A DNA stretch of 64,000 bases from an uncultured Porphyromonadaceae bacterium (GCA_900548975.1 URMS01000014.1:15782-79781); one strand, 5' to 3'; shown: positions 53,708 through 62,760, counted from the stretch's first letter. Numbers and translations are program-made. The notes: generated by a model from the sequence alone, not told the origin.

Positions 53708-55708
53708 ATGTCCGCAACTATTTGTGAAAAACAGTATGCCGGTTCCGACCACAGGGTACTGGAGCTTCTGGCCCAGACTTTCCCCAACGTATCGGCTGCC
53801 AGCTCCGAAATAATGAATCTCGAGGCAATACTCAGCCTCCCCAAGGGTACAGAGCATTTCGTCGCCGACCTCCACGGCGAGTACGAGGCTTTCCGGCACA
53901 TCCTCCGCAACGCCTCGGGCAACATCCGCCGCAAGGTCACCGAGGCTTTCGGCAACGCCCTGCGCGAATCGGAGATACGACAGCTGTGCTCGCTCATATA
54001 CTACCCCGAGCGCAAACTCGAACTTATAAAGACCGAAGAGCCTTCGCTGGCCGACTTCTATCGCGTGACCCTCAATCAGCTGATAAAGGTATGCCAGTCG
54101 GTATCGTCGAAATACACCCGCTCCAAGGTGCGCAAGACCCTGCCGCAGGAATACGCGTATATCATCGAGGAACTCCTGCACGAATCGCCGTCCGACGATG
54201 ACAAGCAGGCATATTTCAACCGCATCATCGACACCATAATAAGCACCGGACAGTCCGACGCCTTTATCGTGGCCATATGCAATGTGATACAGAAACTGAG
54301 CATCGATCAGCTGCACATACTCGGCGACGTCTACGACCGCGGCCCGGGTGCCCACCTGATCATGAACATGCTCTGCGACTACGGTTCGTTCGACATCCAG
54401 TGGGGCAACCACGACGCCCTGTGGATGGGAGCCGCCGCCGGCAACGCCTGCTGCATGGCCAATGTGCTGCGTCTGTCGCTGCGCTACGGAAACATGGCCA
54501 CCCTCGAAGACGGCTACGGCATCAATCTGGTGCCCCTGGCCACTTTCGCCATGGAGACCTACGCAACCGACCCCTGCACCGACTTCGGCCCGAAAGTCGA
54601 CAGCGATGACGAGACCCAGTACAACGAGAAGACTCTCCGCCTGCTGGCCCGTATGCACAAGGCTATAAGCATAGTGCAGTTCAAACTCGAGGGCGCCCTC
54701 ATCGGCAGGCATCCCGAATGGAAAATGGACGACCGGCGCCTGCTCGAGCATATCGATACCGCCCGCGGCACCATCCGCCTGGGCGACAAGGACTACGAGC
54801 TTAAGGATTCGTACTTCCCCACCCTCGATCCGTCGGCACCCTACGCCCTCACGGCCGAAGAAAAGGAACTGGTCGACAAGCTGATGCATTCGTTCCTCAT
54901 GAGCACACGCCTGCGCAAGCACGTCAACTGCCTGCTGTCGAGCGGCTGTCTCTACGGCATATACAACAACAATCTGCTCTTCCACGCCTCCGTGCCGCTC
55001 AACGCCGACGGCACTCTCAAGGAAGTGGAACTGCTCGGAAGCCGCTACAGCGGCCGCGAGCTGTTCACGCGCACGGGACTGCTGATGCGCGAGGCCTTCA
55101 CCGACGACACGCCCGAAGCGCAGCGCCAGTATGCCGTCGACTACTACTGGTATCTGTGGTGCGGACCCGACTCGCTGCTTTTCGACAAAAGCAAGATGGC
55201 CACCTTCGAACGCTACTTCCTCGCCGATCCCGAAACGCACCACGAAGAAAAAGGCTACTACTACCGGCTGCGCAACGACGAGGCCGTGGTCGACCGCATC
55301 CTCGACGCATTCGGCGTCGAAGGGCCGCACCGCCACATCATCAACGGCCACGTTCCCGTGAAGACCGGCAAGGGCGAATCGCCCATCAAGGCCAACGGCA
55401 AGCTGATGGTAATCGACGGCGGATTCTCCAAGGCATACCACAAAACGACAGGCATAGCCGGCTACACGCTTGTATTCCACAGCCGTGGCTTCCAACTGGT
55501 GCAGCACGAACCGTTCTCATCGGCCGAAGACGCCGTACTCAACGGCACCGACATCGTCAGCACCACGCAGATAGTGGAGCTGAGCCAACGCCGCATGCGG
55601 GTACGCGACACCGACAAAGGCAAGGAACTCCAGTCGCAGATCAGCGAACTGATGGAGCTCCTTGTAGCCTTCCGCCACGGCCTCATCAAAGAACACCGCC
55701 GCTTTTAG
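53708..55708 (+). CDS. fbp: Fructose-1,6-bisphosphatase class III
   Basis: A 666-residue enzyme of the class III (Firmicutes/Bacteroidetes) type, a calcineurin-like metallophosphatase unrelated to E. coli Fbp. Metal-site motifs are visible: FVADLHGEYEAF (D-x-H), ILGDVYDRGPGAH (GDxxDRG), IQWGNHDALWMGA (GNHD) and INGHVPVKTGKGESP. It hydrolyses fructose 1,6-bisphosphate to fructose 6-phosphate in gluconeogenesis. The length of about 665 is normal for this class. It is divergent from the cobalamin operon and ends two bases before the large palindrome. Confidence 0.97.
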   Translation: MSATICEKQYAGSDHRVLELLAQTFPNVSAASSEIMNLEAILSLPKGTEHFVADLHGEYEAFRHILRNASGNIRRKVTEAFGNALRESEIRQLCSLIYYPERKLELIKTEEPSLADFYRVTLNQLIKVCQSVSSKYTRSKVRKTLPQEYAYIIEELLHESPSDDDKQAYFNRIIDTIISTGQSDAFIVAICNVIQKLSIDQLHILGDVYDRGPGAHLIMNMLCDYGSFDIQWGNHDALWMGAAAGNACCMANVLRLSLRYGNMATLEDGYGINLVPLATFAMETYATDPCTDFGPKVDSDDETQYNEKTLRLLARMHKAISIVQFKLEGALIGRHPEWKMDDRRLLEHIDTARGTIRLGDKDYELKDSYFPTLDPSAPYALTAEEKELVDKLMHSFLMSTRLRKHVNCLLSSGCLYGIYNNNLLFHASVPLNADGTLKEVELLGSRYSGRELFTRTGLLMREAFTDDTPEAQRQYAVDYYWYLWCGPDSLLFDKSKMATFERYFLADPETHHEEKGYYYRLRNDEAVVDRILDAFGVEGPHRHIINGHVPVKTGKGESPIKANGKLMVIDGGFSKAYHKTTGIAGYTLVFHSRGFQLVQHEPFSSAEDAVLNGTDIVSTTQIVELSQRRMRVRDTDKGKELQSQISELMELLVAFRHGLIKEHRRF

Positions 55709-55710
55709 GC

Positions 55711-56248
55711 CTTTTTAAGCTGACAGGCTGACGGGCTAACAGGCGGATGAGCAGACAAGCGGACACGCTGACAGGCGGTTAGGCTGACGGGCTGATTGAC
55801 TAAGAGGCCTCGGAGAGGACGAACCTGTATACAGCCACATGCGCTCGCGCATGGGGTGAAGCAGTCCCGAAAGAATCCGCGCCTCGGAGAGGCGCTACTG
55901 TATAGGGAATTATCTACAGCCTTTCTGCGCATCTGTAAGCGCGAAGCGCTTGAATATTCACACAGCCTGGGGTATGGACGCCTTTGGCGTCCATACCCCA
56001 GGTCTAAGCCCACCCACATAGCACAACCGCGGCCAGCGGTTGAATATCAGCGCGATAGTTTCCACAGTAGCGCCTCTCCGAGGCGCGTTCGGTGCAAATA
56101 CGAAATACCCCATGCGCGAGCGCATGGGGCTGTATACAGATTCGGCCTCTCCGAGACCTCTCAACCTGCCTACCAATCCGCACAACCGCCTGTCAGCCTA
56201 AAAAAAGCCTGTCAGCCCGTCTGCCTAACCGCCTGTCAGCCTAAAAAA
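55711..56248. repeat. Giant nested palindrome with REP-like GCCTGTCAGC units
   Basis: These 538 bp between convergent genes are symmetric about position 55,982-55,984. Core: a perfect 17-bp stem (55966-55982/55986-56002, loop TTT). Next: a perfect 23-bp pair (55879-55901/56064-56086). Next: a 32-bp pair with one mismatch (55825-55856/56108-56139). Next: an 18-bp imperfect pair (55801-55818/56146-56163). The outer arms are multiple copies of GCTGACAGGC on the left and GCCTGTCAGC on the right. Each arm also contains its own small palindromes, such as CGCCTCGGAGAGGCG. A reading frame crosses it but has no protein-like composition. It could act as a bidirectional terminator or a REP/BIME-like element. 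Confidence 0.9.
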
Positions 56249-57712
56249 TCAAACTTTGCGGGCCGGATCGCAGGAAAGGCCGACACCGAGTTTCTTGAAG
56301 ATCTTGCGGTCGACCTCGCCGAGCATGACGGTGGAATGCACCTGGCAGCCCTCGAGTTCGGGAAGCTTCTCGAGGGCGCGGCGGCAGTTTTCGTCGTGAG
56401 TGCTGAGCACCGAAAGCGCCACGAGCACCTCGTCGGTGTGCAGACGCGGATTGTGCCCGCGCAGAAAGTTGAGTTTGGTATACTGTATCGGCTCTATCAT
56501 CTCCTGCGGTATGAGCTTGACCGCATGGTCGATACCGGCAAGATGCTTCACGGTGTTGAGTATCAGCGCGGCACTCGGACCGAGCAGAGCGCTGGTTTCT
56601 GCAGTGATGATAGTACCGTCGGCAAGCTCGATGGCCGAGCTCGGCACACCCGAGCGCTCGGCGCGTTCGCGGGCGGCAGCCACGCAGCGGCGGTAGGAAG
56701 TATCGATCTTCAGCTGCTTGAGCAGCAATGCAATCTTATTCACCTCCGACTCTGTACCCTCGCCGGTGGCAAGGCGGTTGAGGGCGGTGAAATAACGGCG
56801 TATAATCTCGTTTTTCGACGCCTCGCAGCACACTTCATCGTCGCTGATGCAGAAACCGACCATATTCACGCCCATATCCGTAGGCGACTTGTAGGGGTTA
56901 GTGCCGTAGATGCTCTCGAAAAGGGCGTTGAGCACCGGGAAAATCTCGATATCGCGGTTATAGTTGATGGCAGTCTTGCCGTAGGCCTCCAGATGGAACG
57001 GATCGATCATGTTCACATCGTTGAGGTCGGCGGTAGCGGCTTCATACGCGATATTTACAGGATGTTTCAGCGGCAGACTCCACACCGGGAATGTCTCGAA
57101 CTTGGCATATCCGGCCTCGATGCCGCGCTTGTGCTCGTTGTAGAGCTGGCTGAGGCACACGGCCATCTTGCCGCTGCCGGGGCCGGGAGCCGTCACAATG
57201 ACCAGCGGACGCGTGGTCTCTATATAGTCGTTATGGCCGAAGCCCTCGTCGGAGGCAATGAGCCCGACATTGGTGGGATAGCCCTCTATAATATAATGAT
57301 AGTACGACTTGATACCGAGGCGTTCGAGGCGCGCGCGATAGGCGTCGGCGCTCATCTGCCCGTTGTAGTGGGTTATAACCACCGAGCTGACCAGGAAACC
57401 ACGTTTCTGGAACTCCTCGCGCAGGCGAAGCACATCCATGTCGTAGGTTATGCCGAGGTCGTTTCTCACTTTGTTCTTCTCGATATCGAGGGCACTTATC
57501 ACTATCACAATCTCCGCATGGTCGCGAAGCTGACTGAGCATCCGCAACTTGATATCGGGCTCGAAACCCGGCAGCACGCGGCTGGCATGGTGGTCGTCGA
57601 AGAGCTTGCCTCCGAGTTCAAGATATAGCTTGTTGCCGAACTGAGCGATACGCTCCCTGATGTGTTCGGACTGAATTTTTAGATATTTATCGTTGTCGAA
57701 TCCGTGTCTCAT
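56249..57712 (-). CDS. DUF1846 family protein
   Basis: A 487-residue soluble protein, full length for DUF1846. It begins RHGFDNDKYLKIQSEHIRERIAQFGNKLYLELGGKLFDDHHASRVLPGF, the family's signature start, and contains a P-loop-like APGPGSGKMAVCLSQLYNEH. Structures of the family suggest a nucleotide-binding fold, but the reaction is unknown. The ATG at 57712 is preferred over 57724, since the -7 box (plus 57722-57729) puts the transcript start near 57718. It is convergent with fbp across the palindrome and divergent from the AspT gene. Confidence 0.9.
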   Translation of the reverse strand: MRHGFDNDKYLKIQSEHIRERIAQFGNKLYLELGGKLFDDHHASRVLPGFEPDIKLRMLSQLRDHAEIVIVISALDIEKNKVRNDLGITYDMDVLRLREEFQKRGFLVSSVVITHYNGQMSADAYRARLERLGIKSYYHYIIEGYPTNVGLIASDEGFGHNDYIETTRPLVIVTAPGPGSGKMAVCLSQLYNEHKRGIEAGYAKFETFPVWSLPLKHPVNIAYEAATADLNDVNMIDPFHLEAYGKTAINYNRDIEIFPVLNALFESIYGTNPYKSPTDMGVNMVGFCISDDEVCCEASKNEIIRRYFTALNRLATGEGTESEVNKIALLLKQLKIDTSYRRCVAAARERAERSGVPSSAIELADGTIITAETSALLGPSAALILNTVKHLAGIDHAVKLIPQEMIEPIQYTKLNFLRGHNPRLHTDEVLVALSVLSTHDENCRRALEKLPELEGCQVHSTVMLGEVDRKIFKKLGVGLSCDPARKV

Positions 57713-57721
57713 AACGGATTG

Positions 57722-57753
57722 CAAAGTTACGCATTTCCCCGCAACTCCACAAT
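57722..57753 (-). promoter_or_regulatory. Promoter of the DUF1846 gene
   Basis: On the minus strand: ATTG (plus 57750-57753), a 20-nt spacer and TAACTTTG (plus 57722-57729). The predicted start is only about six bases before the ATG. Confidence 0.65.
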
Positions 57754-57784
57754 TCCCGCCAAAAAAAATCTTTCACCTCCCGGC

Positions 57785-57813
57785 CGCCTGTCAGCCCAAC
57801 CGCCTGTCAGCCC
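57785..57813. repeat. Two more CCGCCTGTCAGCC repeat copies
   Basis: CCGCCTGTCAGCCCAAC occurs twice in tandem 16 bp apart, identical in core to the outer arms of the palindrome at 55.7-56.2 kb, and on the other side of the DUF1846 gene. Confidence 0.8.
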
Positions 57814-57860
57814 AACGGCCCAATATGGCTATTCGGAAAAAAATGGCTAATTTTGCGGCC

Positions 57861-59525
57861 ATGAACTGGATCGAAAGTCTGATATACGACCATACGCCCC
57901 TGCAGGCCGTCATTGTGATGTCGGTTATTATAGCCGCGGGGCTCGGACTGGGAAAAATCAAAATCGGCGGTGTCAGCCTCGGCGTCACCTTCGTGTTCTT
58001 CATGGGCATCCTTGCCGGCCATCTGGGGCTGAGCATCGATCCGGCCATGCTGGCCTATGCCGAAAGCTTCGGCCTGGTCATTTTCGTGTATGAGCTCGGC
58101 CTGAAAGTCGGGCCGGGCTTCTTCAGTTCGTTCCGCAGCGGAGGCATCGGGCTCAACATGCTTGGCCTCTGGGTAATACTGCTCGGCACGGCCATGGCCG
58201 TAGCTTTCTGCTACTGTTTCTCCATGCCCATGAGCGACATGATAGGTGTGCTCTGCGGAGCCACCACCAACACTCCCGCACTCGGCGCCGCACAGCAGGC
58301 GCTCGAACAGCTTGGCCTCAGTGCACAGGGTGCGGCTCTGGGCTGCGCCGTCACCTACCCGCTGGGCGTGGTGGGCGTTATCTTAGGACTGATATTTGTG
58401 CGCAAACTGTTCGTGCGGGCGTCCGACATACGCTCTGGCAGCTCGCAGGAAGAGGCCGACCACACCTTTGTAGCCGGTTTCAGCATCGAAAATCCAGGCA
58501 TCGACGGCCTCAGCATCCGCGAAGTCGGCAAGGCCGCGAAAGGACACTTCGTCATAAGCCGCCTGTGGCGCGACGGCACAGTGACCATACCCGCCGGCGA
58601 TACCGTGCTCCACACCGGCGACCGTCTGTTGGTGGTGACTACCGACAACGAACTGCCCGAACTGCGCATACTCTTCGGCCATCAGGAGGACCGCGACTAC
58701 AATGCGGAGGATATAGACTGGAACGCACTCGACTCCGATGTGGTTAGCCGCCATGTGGTGGTGACACGCCCCGAAATCAACGGCAAACGCCTTGGCTCGC
58801 TGCGCCTGCGCAACAGCTACGACATCAATATATCGCGCGTCACTCGAGCCGGTGTGAGACTCCTCGCCACCCCCGGGCTGATACTGCAGCTGGGCGACCG
58901 CCTGACCATCGTCGGCGAGCAGAAAGCCATCGACGCCGTATCGAAACTCCTTGGCAACACCGAGGCCACACTCCGCGACCCCAATCTCGCTGTCATATTC
59001 ATAGGCATGGTGCTGGGCCTGGCACTCGGTTCGGTGCCTATAGCGCTTCCGGGCATATCGATGCCGGTGAAACTCGGTCTTGCCGGAGGTCCCATGATTG
59101 TGGGCATACTTCTGGGCCGCTTCGGTCCGCGGCTGCATCTGGTCACCTACACCACCCGCTCGGCCAATCTCATGCTCCGCGGCATAGGCCTCAGCCTCTA
59201 TCTGGCATGTCTCGGCCTCGAAGCCGGCGCCGGATTCTTCGACACCATAATGCGGGCCGACGGCCTCGCATGGATAGGCCTCGGATTCCTCATCACGGTC
59301 ATTCCGGTAGTAATAATGGCCATTTGGGCCGTCAGGCGCCGTAATATCGACTTCGGCACCGCATGCGGCATGGTGTGCGGCTCCATGGCCAATCCTATGG
59401 CACTGAACTACGCCACCGACACCCTTCCCGGCGACAATGCAGCCGTCGCTTATGCCACGGTATACCCGCTGGGCATGTTCGTGCGCGTGCTGCTCGCACA
59501 GATACTTGTGCTGGTATTCGTGTGA
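57861..59525 (+). CDS. AspT/YidE-type transporter with two RCK-C domains
   Basis: The ATG at 57861 starts NWIESLIYDHTPLQAVIVMSVI, matching the family start; upstream in-frame ATGs lie in the repeat/promoter region. The 554-residue protein has two membrane halves of AspT-Ex type (GVTFVFFMGILAGHLGLSIDP; GLGSVPI-like second half beginning LAVIFIGMVLGLALGSVPI) around two TrkA-C/RCK-C regulatory domains (about residues 200-375). Members exchange aspartate/alanine or other organic anions. A -7 box TAATTTTG (57848-57855) leaves only about two untranslated bases. Confidence 0.9.
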   Translation: MNWIESLIYDHTPLQAVIVMSVIIAAGLGLGKIKIGGVSLGVTFVFFMGILAGHLGLSIDPAMLAYAESFGLVIFVYELGLKVGPGFFSSFRSGGIGLNMLGLWVILLGTAMAVAFCYCFSMPMSDMIGVLCGATTNTPALGAAQQALEQLGLSAQGAALGCAVTYPLGVVGVILGLIFVRKLFVRASDIRSGSSQEEADHTFVAGFSIENPGIDGLSIREVGKAAKGHFVISRLWRDGTVTIPAGDTVLHTGDRLLVVTTDNELPELRILFGHQEDRDYNAEDIDWNALDSDVVSRHVVVTRPEINGKRLGSLRLRNSYDINISRVTRAGVRLLATPGLILQLGDRLTIVGEQKAIDAVSKLLGNTEATLRDPNLAVIFIGMVLGLALGSVPIALPGISMPVKLGLAGGPMIVGILLGRFGPRLHLVTYTTRSANLMLRGIGLSLYLACLGLEAGAGFFDTIMRADGLAWIGLGFLITVIPVVIMAIWAVRRRNIDFGTACGMVCGSMANPMALNYATDTLPGDNAAVAYATVYPLGMFVRVLLAQILVLVFV

Positions 59526-59883
59526 TTCCGGCCTCGAAATAGCCGGTTGGGGGACGAAAGTGTTAATGACACTTAAATAATCATTTAGTAAAAAATATCA
59601 ACATGACTGAACAAGTGTTGGCTTTTGCTGAAATGTGTATATATTTGCTGTCGAAAAACTGAAAAACACGATTCACTGACTATAACACCCGCCCGGTTTG
59701 TTTCCCGGCGGCTGCATTGGAAAAACAATACTTGATTCAACCTCAACCGCAACATGCATTCAACTGCGTAACAGGGTATTACCCCCCTCCGAAAGAGGAC
59801 GCACTAATTTAAATTGTTGCCACTAAAAAGCGGACGCGCCGAAACAGGCACGTCCGCTTCTATTTCTGAATTATGAATGGCTT
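59526..59883 (+). ncRNA. Intergenic stretch with candidate small RNA (about 59651-59865)
   Basis: No ORF of note. A promoter GTTG (59617-59620), 19-nt spacer and TATATTTG (59640-59647) points rightward, and the symmetric hairpin at 59828-59859 could end that transcript after about 210 nt, although few T follow it on this strand. Inside there are C-rich stretches CCGCCCGG and TTACCCCCCTCCG. A short transcript convergent with secA is plausible; homology was not recognised. Confidence 0.4.
59823..59859 (-). terminator. Intrinsic terminator of secA
   Basis: Stem AAGCGGACG (59828-59836) / CGTCCGCTT (59851-59859) extended by GCC/GGC past one mismatch. On the minus strand it is followed by a T run (plus A run 59825-59829). 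Confidence 0.85.
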
Positions 59884-62688
59884 TTACAAGCCTTTACCGT
59901 GGCAGTTTTTGTACTTCTTGCCCGAGCCGCAGGGGCAGGGATCGTTGCGGCCGATGCGGGGAGCTGCCTTGGCGGGCATAGGCTTCTGCTGCTCGCCCTG
60001 CGGAGCTGCGGCAGCCTGGCGCTGTGCGGGATCTCCGGGAAGTTCGGCCTTCGATTCCTTGTAGTTGTAGCGTCGGGGGGCTTCAGCCTGGGTTTCCTTC
60101 ACGTCGGGCTGGCGGGGTTCGGGCTTGCTCATCTGTTCCTCGGGATTCTGGGGGCGCGGAGCGGGCGCCTGCTGGCGCATGTGTATCTGTCCGCGCATAA
60201 GGGCTGCGACAGCCTTGCTGTTGAGGTTGCTGAGCATGTTCTCGAAGAGATGGAACGATTCCACCTTATAGATGATCAGAGGATCTTTCTGCTCGTAGGC
60301 GGCGTTCTGCACGCTCTGACGCAGCTGATCGAGCTCGCGGAGGTGTTCTTTCCACAGTTCGTCGATAGTGACGAGCATGAGAGCTTTGTGCCACTCCTTG
60401 ATGATGGTGCGGGCCTCGCTGGCCACTGCCTTGCGCAGATCGACACGGATGTTGAACACGCGCTTGCCGTCGGTGATGGGCACGAGGATGAGACCGTCGT
60501 AGTCGGTATTCTCGGCCATCTGGGTGATAACGGGGAGGGCCACCTCGCGGATGTGGTCGCTCTTGCGGTCGAGGGCGGCCACGGCTGCATCGTGCAGGCG
60601 GTTCACCTTCTCCTCGCGGTCGAGGTCGGCATATTCCTTTTCGGTGAAGGGCGCCTCGATGGCCAGAACCTTGAAAATCTCGCCGCAGAGATCGTCGTAC
60701 TGCGCCGCATTCTCATAGTTGAGGATTATATTCTCGACAGTATCGTAGAGCATGTTGATAATGTCGACACCTATACGCTCGCCAAGCACGGCATGGCGGC
60801 GGCGTTCGTAGATATAGGTACGCTGCTTGTTCATCACGTCGTCGAACTCGAGCAGACGCTTGCGGATGCCGAAGTTGTTCTCCTCTACACGCTTCTGGGC
60901 TTTCTCGATGGCATTGTTCACCATCTTGTGCTCTATCATCTCGTCTTCCTTGAGGCCGAGGCGGTCGAGCATACGCACCACGTTGTCGGTGGCGAACATA
61001 CGCATCAGCGGATCTTCGAACGACACGAAGAACACCGACGAACCCGGGTCGCCCTGACGGCCCGAACGGCCACGGAGCTGACGGTCGACGCGGCGCGATT
61101 CGTGGCGCTCGGTACCGATGATTGCCAGACCGCCGGCTTCCTTCACCTCGGGGGTGAGCTTGATGTCGGTACCGCGGCCTGCCATGTTGGTGGCTATGGT
61201 CACACAGCCCTTGCGGCCTGCCTGGGCCACAACCTCGGCCTCGCGCTGGTGCAGCTTGGCGTTGAGCACCTGGTGGGGAATCTTCTGTATGTCGAGCATA
61301 CGGCTCAGAAGCTCCGAAATCTCGACAGATGTTGTGCCTACGAGCACTGGACGTCCCTCGCCCACCAGACGTACAATCTCGGCGATTACAGCCTTGTATT
61401 TCTCCTTCTTGGTGCGGTACACGCGGTCGTTCATGTCGATGCGCGCTATCGGACGGTTGGTGGGTATGGTTACGACGTCGAGTTTATAGATATCCCAGAG
61501 CTCGCCTGCCTCTGTTTCGGCAGTACCGGTCATACCGGCGAGCTTGTGGTACATTCTGAAGTAGTTCTGAAGGGTGATGGTGGCGAAAGTCTGGGTTGCG
61601 GCCTCGACCTTCACGCCTTCCTTGGCCTCGATGGCCTGGTGCAGACCGTCGCTGTAGCGGCGGCCGAACATCAGTCGGCCGGTGAACTCGTCGACGATGA
61701 CGACCTGACCGTCCTTGATGACATAGTCAATGTCGCGCTTCATCGTGCCGTGCGCCTTGATGGCCTGGTTGATGTGGTGCGCGATGGTGGAGTTTTCAGG
61801 ATCGGAGAGGTTTTCAAGGCCAAAGAATTCCTCGGCCTTCTTCACGCCGCGGGCGGTGAGCGTCGCGGTCTTGGCCTTTTCGTCGACGATGTAATCCGCG
61901 TCGATGTTGACGTCCTCTTCCTCCTTGTCGTCGCTCTCGGCGATGACCTTCTTGCGGAAGCCTCGCACGAGGCTTTCCGTGCGGGAGTACATCTCCGTGG
62001 ACTTTTCGCCCATGCCGGAGATGATGAGCGGCGTGCGCGCCTCATCGATCAAAATGGAGTCGACCTCGTCGACGATGGCGAAGGCGTGTCCGCGCTGGAC
62101 AAGCTCGCTTGCGTAGATGGCCATGTTGTCACGCAGATAGTCGAAGCCCATCTCGTTGTTCGTGCCGTAGGTGATGTCCGCGGCGTAGGCCTTGCGGCGC
62201 TCCTCACCCGTGAGATCGTGGACGATCAGACCGACCGTCAACCCCAAGAAGCGGTGAACCTTGCCCATCCACTCGCTGTCTCGCTTGGCAAGGTAATCGT
62301 TCACGGTGACGATGTGTACGCCATTGCCGGTCAGGGCGTTGAGATAGGCGGGGAGGGTAGCGACCAGCGTTTTACCTTCACCGGTCTTCATCTCGGCGAT
62401 GCGTCCCTGGTGGAGCACAACACCGCCGACAAGCTGCACGCGATAGGGGTACAGCCCCAGCACACGGCGGGACGCCTCGCGCACGGTGGCAAACGCCTCA
62501 GGCAGGATATCATCAAGCGTTTCGCCGTTTTGCAGGCGGGACTTGAACTCCGGTGTTTTGGCCTGCAGCTCCGCATCGCTCATCGCCTTGTATTCTTCCG
62601 CCATCGCTTCGATCTTATCGACGATGGGGTAGATGCTTTTGAGCTCACGGTCACTGTAAGAGCCGAACATTTTGCTGAAAAAACCCAT
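59884..62688 (-). CDS. secA: SecA preprotein translocase ATPase, chimeric reading frame
   Basis: The frame reads as one 934-residue SecA: Walker A in IAEMKTGEGKTLVA, VDEVDSILIDEARTPLI, NMAGRGTDIKL, a C-terminal zinc finger CPCGSGKKYKNCHGKGL. SecA drives Sec-dependent export. Its two ends come from different phyla. Residues 1 to about 361 are Firmicutes-like (start GFFSKMFGSYSDRELKSI, and GRLMFGRRYSDGLHQ), lacking the inserts of Bacteroidetes SecA, which is about 1100 residues. From AATQTFATITLQNYFRMYHKL onward it is Bacteroidetes-like. The changeover lies at about 61600-61620. The start at 62688 follows an AAAGGAAG Shine-Dalgarno. Only the Bacteroidetes 3' part belongs with the rest of the window. 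Confidence 0.9.
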   Translation of the reverse strand: MGFFSKMFGSYSDRELKSIYPIVDKIEAMAEEYKAMSDAELQAKTPEFKSRLQNGETLDDILPEAFATVREASRRVLGLYPYRVQLVGGVVLHQGRIAEMKTGEGKTLVATLPAYLNALTGNGVHIVTVNDYLAKRDSEWMGKVHRFLGLTVGLIVHDLTGEERRKAYAADITYGTNNEMGFDYLRDNMAIYASELVQRGHAFAIVDEVDSILIDEARTPLIISGMGEKSTEMYSRTESLVRGFRKKVIAESDDKEEEDVNIDADYIVDEKAKTATLTARGVKKAEEFFGLENLSDPENSTIAHHINQAIKAHGTMKRDIDYVIKDGQVVIVDEFTGRLMFGRRYSDGLHQAIEAKEGVKVEAATQTFATITLQNYFRMYHKLAGMTGTAETEAGELWDIYKLDVVTIPTNRPIARIDMNDRVYRTKKEKYKAVIAEIVRLVGEGRPVLVGTTSVEISELLSRMLDIQKIPHQVLNAKLHQREAEVVAQAGRKGCVTIATNMAGRGTDIKLTPEVKEAGGLAIIGTERHESRRVDRQLRGRSGRQGDPGSSVFFVSFEDPLMRMFATDNVVRMLDRLGLKEDEMIEHKMVNNAIEKAQKRVEENNFGIRKRLLEFDDVMNKQRTYIYERRRHAVLGERIGVDIINMLYDTVENIILNYENAAQYDDLCGEIFKVLAIEAPFTEKEYADLDREEKVNRLHDAAVAALDRKSDHIREVALPVITQMAENTDYDGLILVPITDGKRVFNIRVDLRKAVASEARTIIKEWHKALMLVTIDELWKEHLRELDQLRQSVQNAAYEQKDPLIIYKVESFHLFENMLSNLNSKAVAALMRGQIHMRQQAPAPRPQNPEEQMSKPEPRQPDVKETQAEAPRRYNYKESKAELPGDPAQRQAAAAPQGEQQKPMPAKAAPRIGRNDPCPCGSGKKYKNCHGKGL
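61600..61620. other. Chimeric join 1 (Bacteroidetes to Firmicutes) inside secA
   Basis: Left of this point the encoded residues are Bacteroidetes-type (AATQTFATITLQNYF); right of it they are Firmicutes-type (GLHQAIEAKEGVKVE). Both phyla share strong conservation around VKVE, so a shared k-mer could have bridged two contigs. Confidence 0.75.
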
Positions 62689-62731
62689 ATAACAAAACTT
62701 CCTTTCGTGGGAGCATAATGACACGCCTACA

Positions 62732-62760
62732 AGTATAGCATCCCTCTGCGCGATATGCAA
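62732..62760 (-). promoter_or_regulatory. Sigma-A type promoter of the Firmicutes secA 5' end
   Basis: Minus strand: TTGCAT (plus 62755-62760), a 17-nt spacer and TATACT (plus 62732-62737). This is a housekeeping sigma-70/A promoter, unlike every other promoter in the window. Confidence 0.8.

Noticed and set aside
55796..57628. Long plus-strand reading frame across the palindrome and DUF1846 gene
   Set aside because: It begins in repeat sequence, has low-complexity composition, and is the antisense shadow of the DUF1846 gene.
59884..62688. Genuine horizontal transfer making a hybrid SecA
   Set aside because: A second incompatible join 2 kb away and the change of promoter and ribosome-site type make assembly chimerism the simpler explanation.
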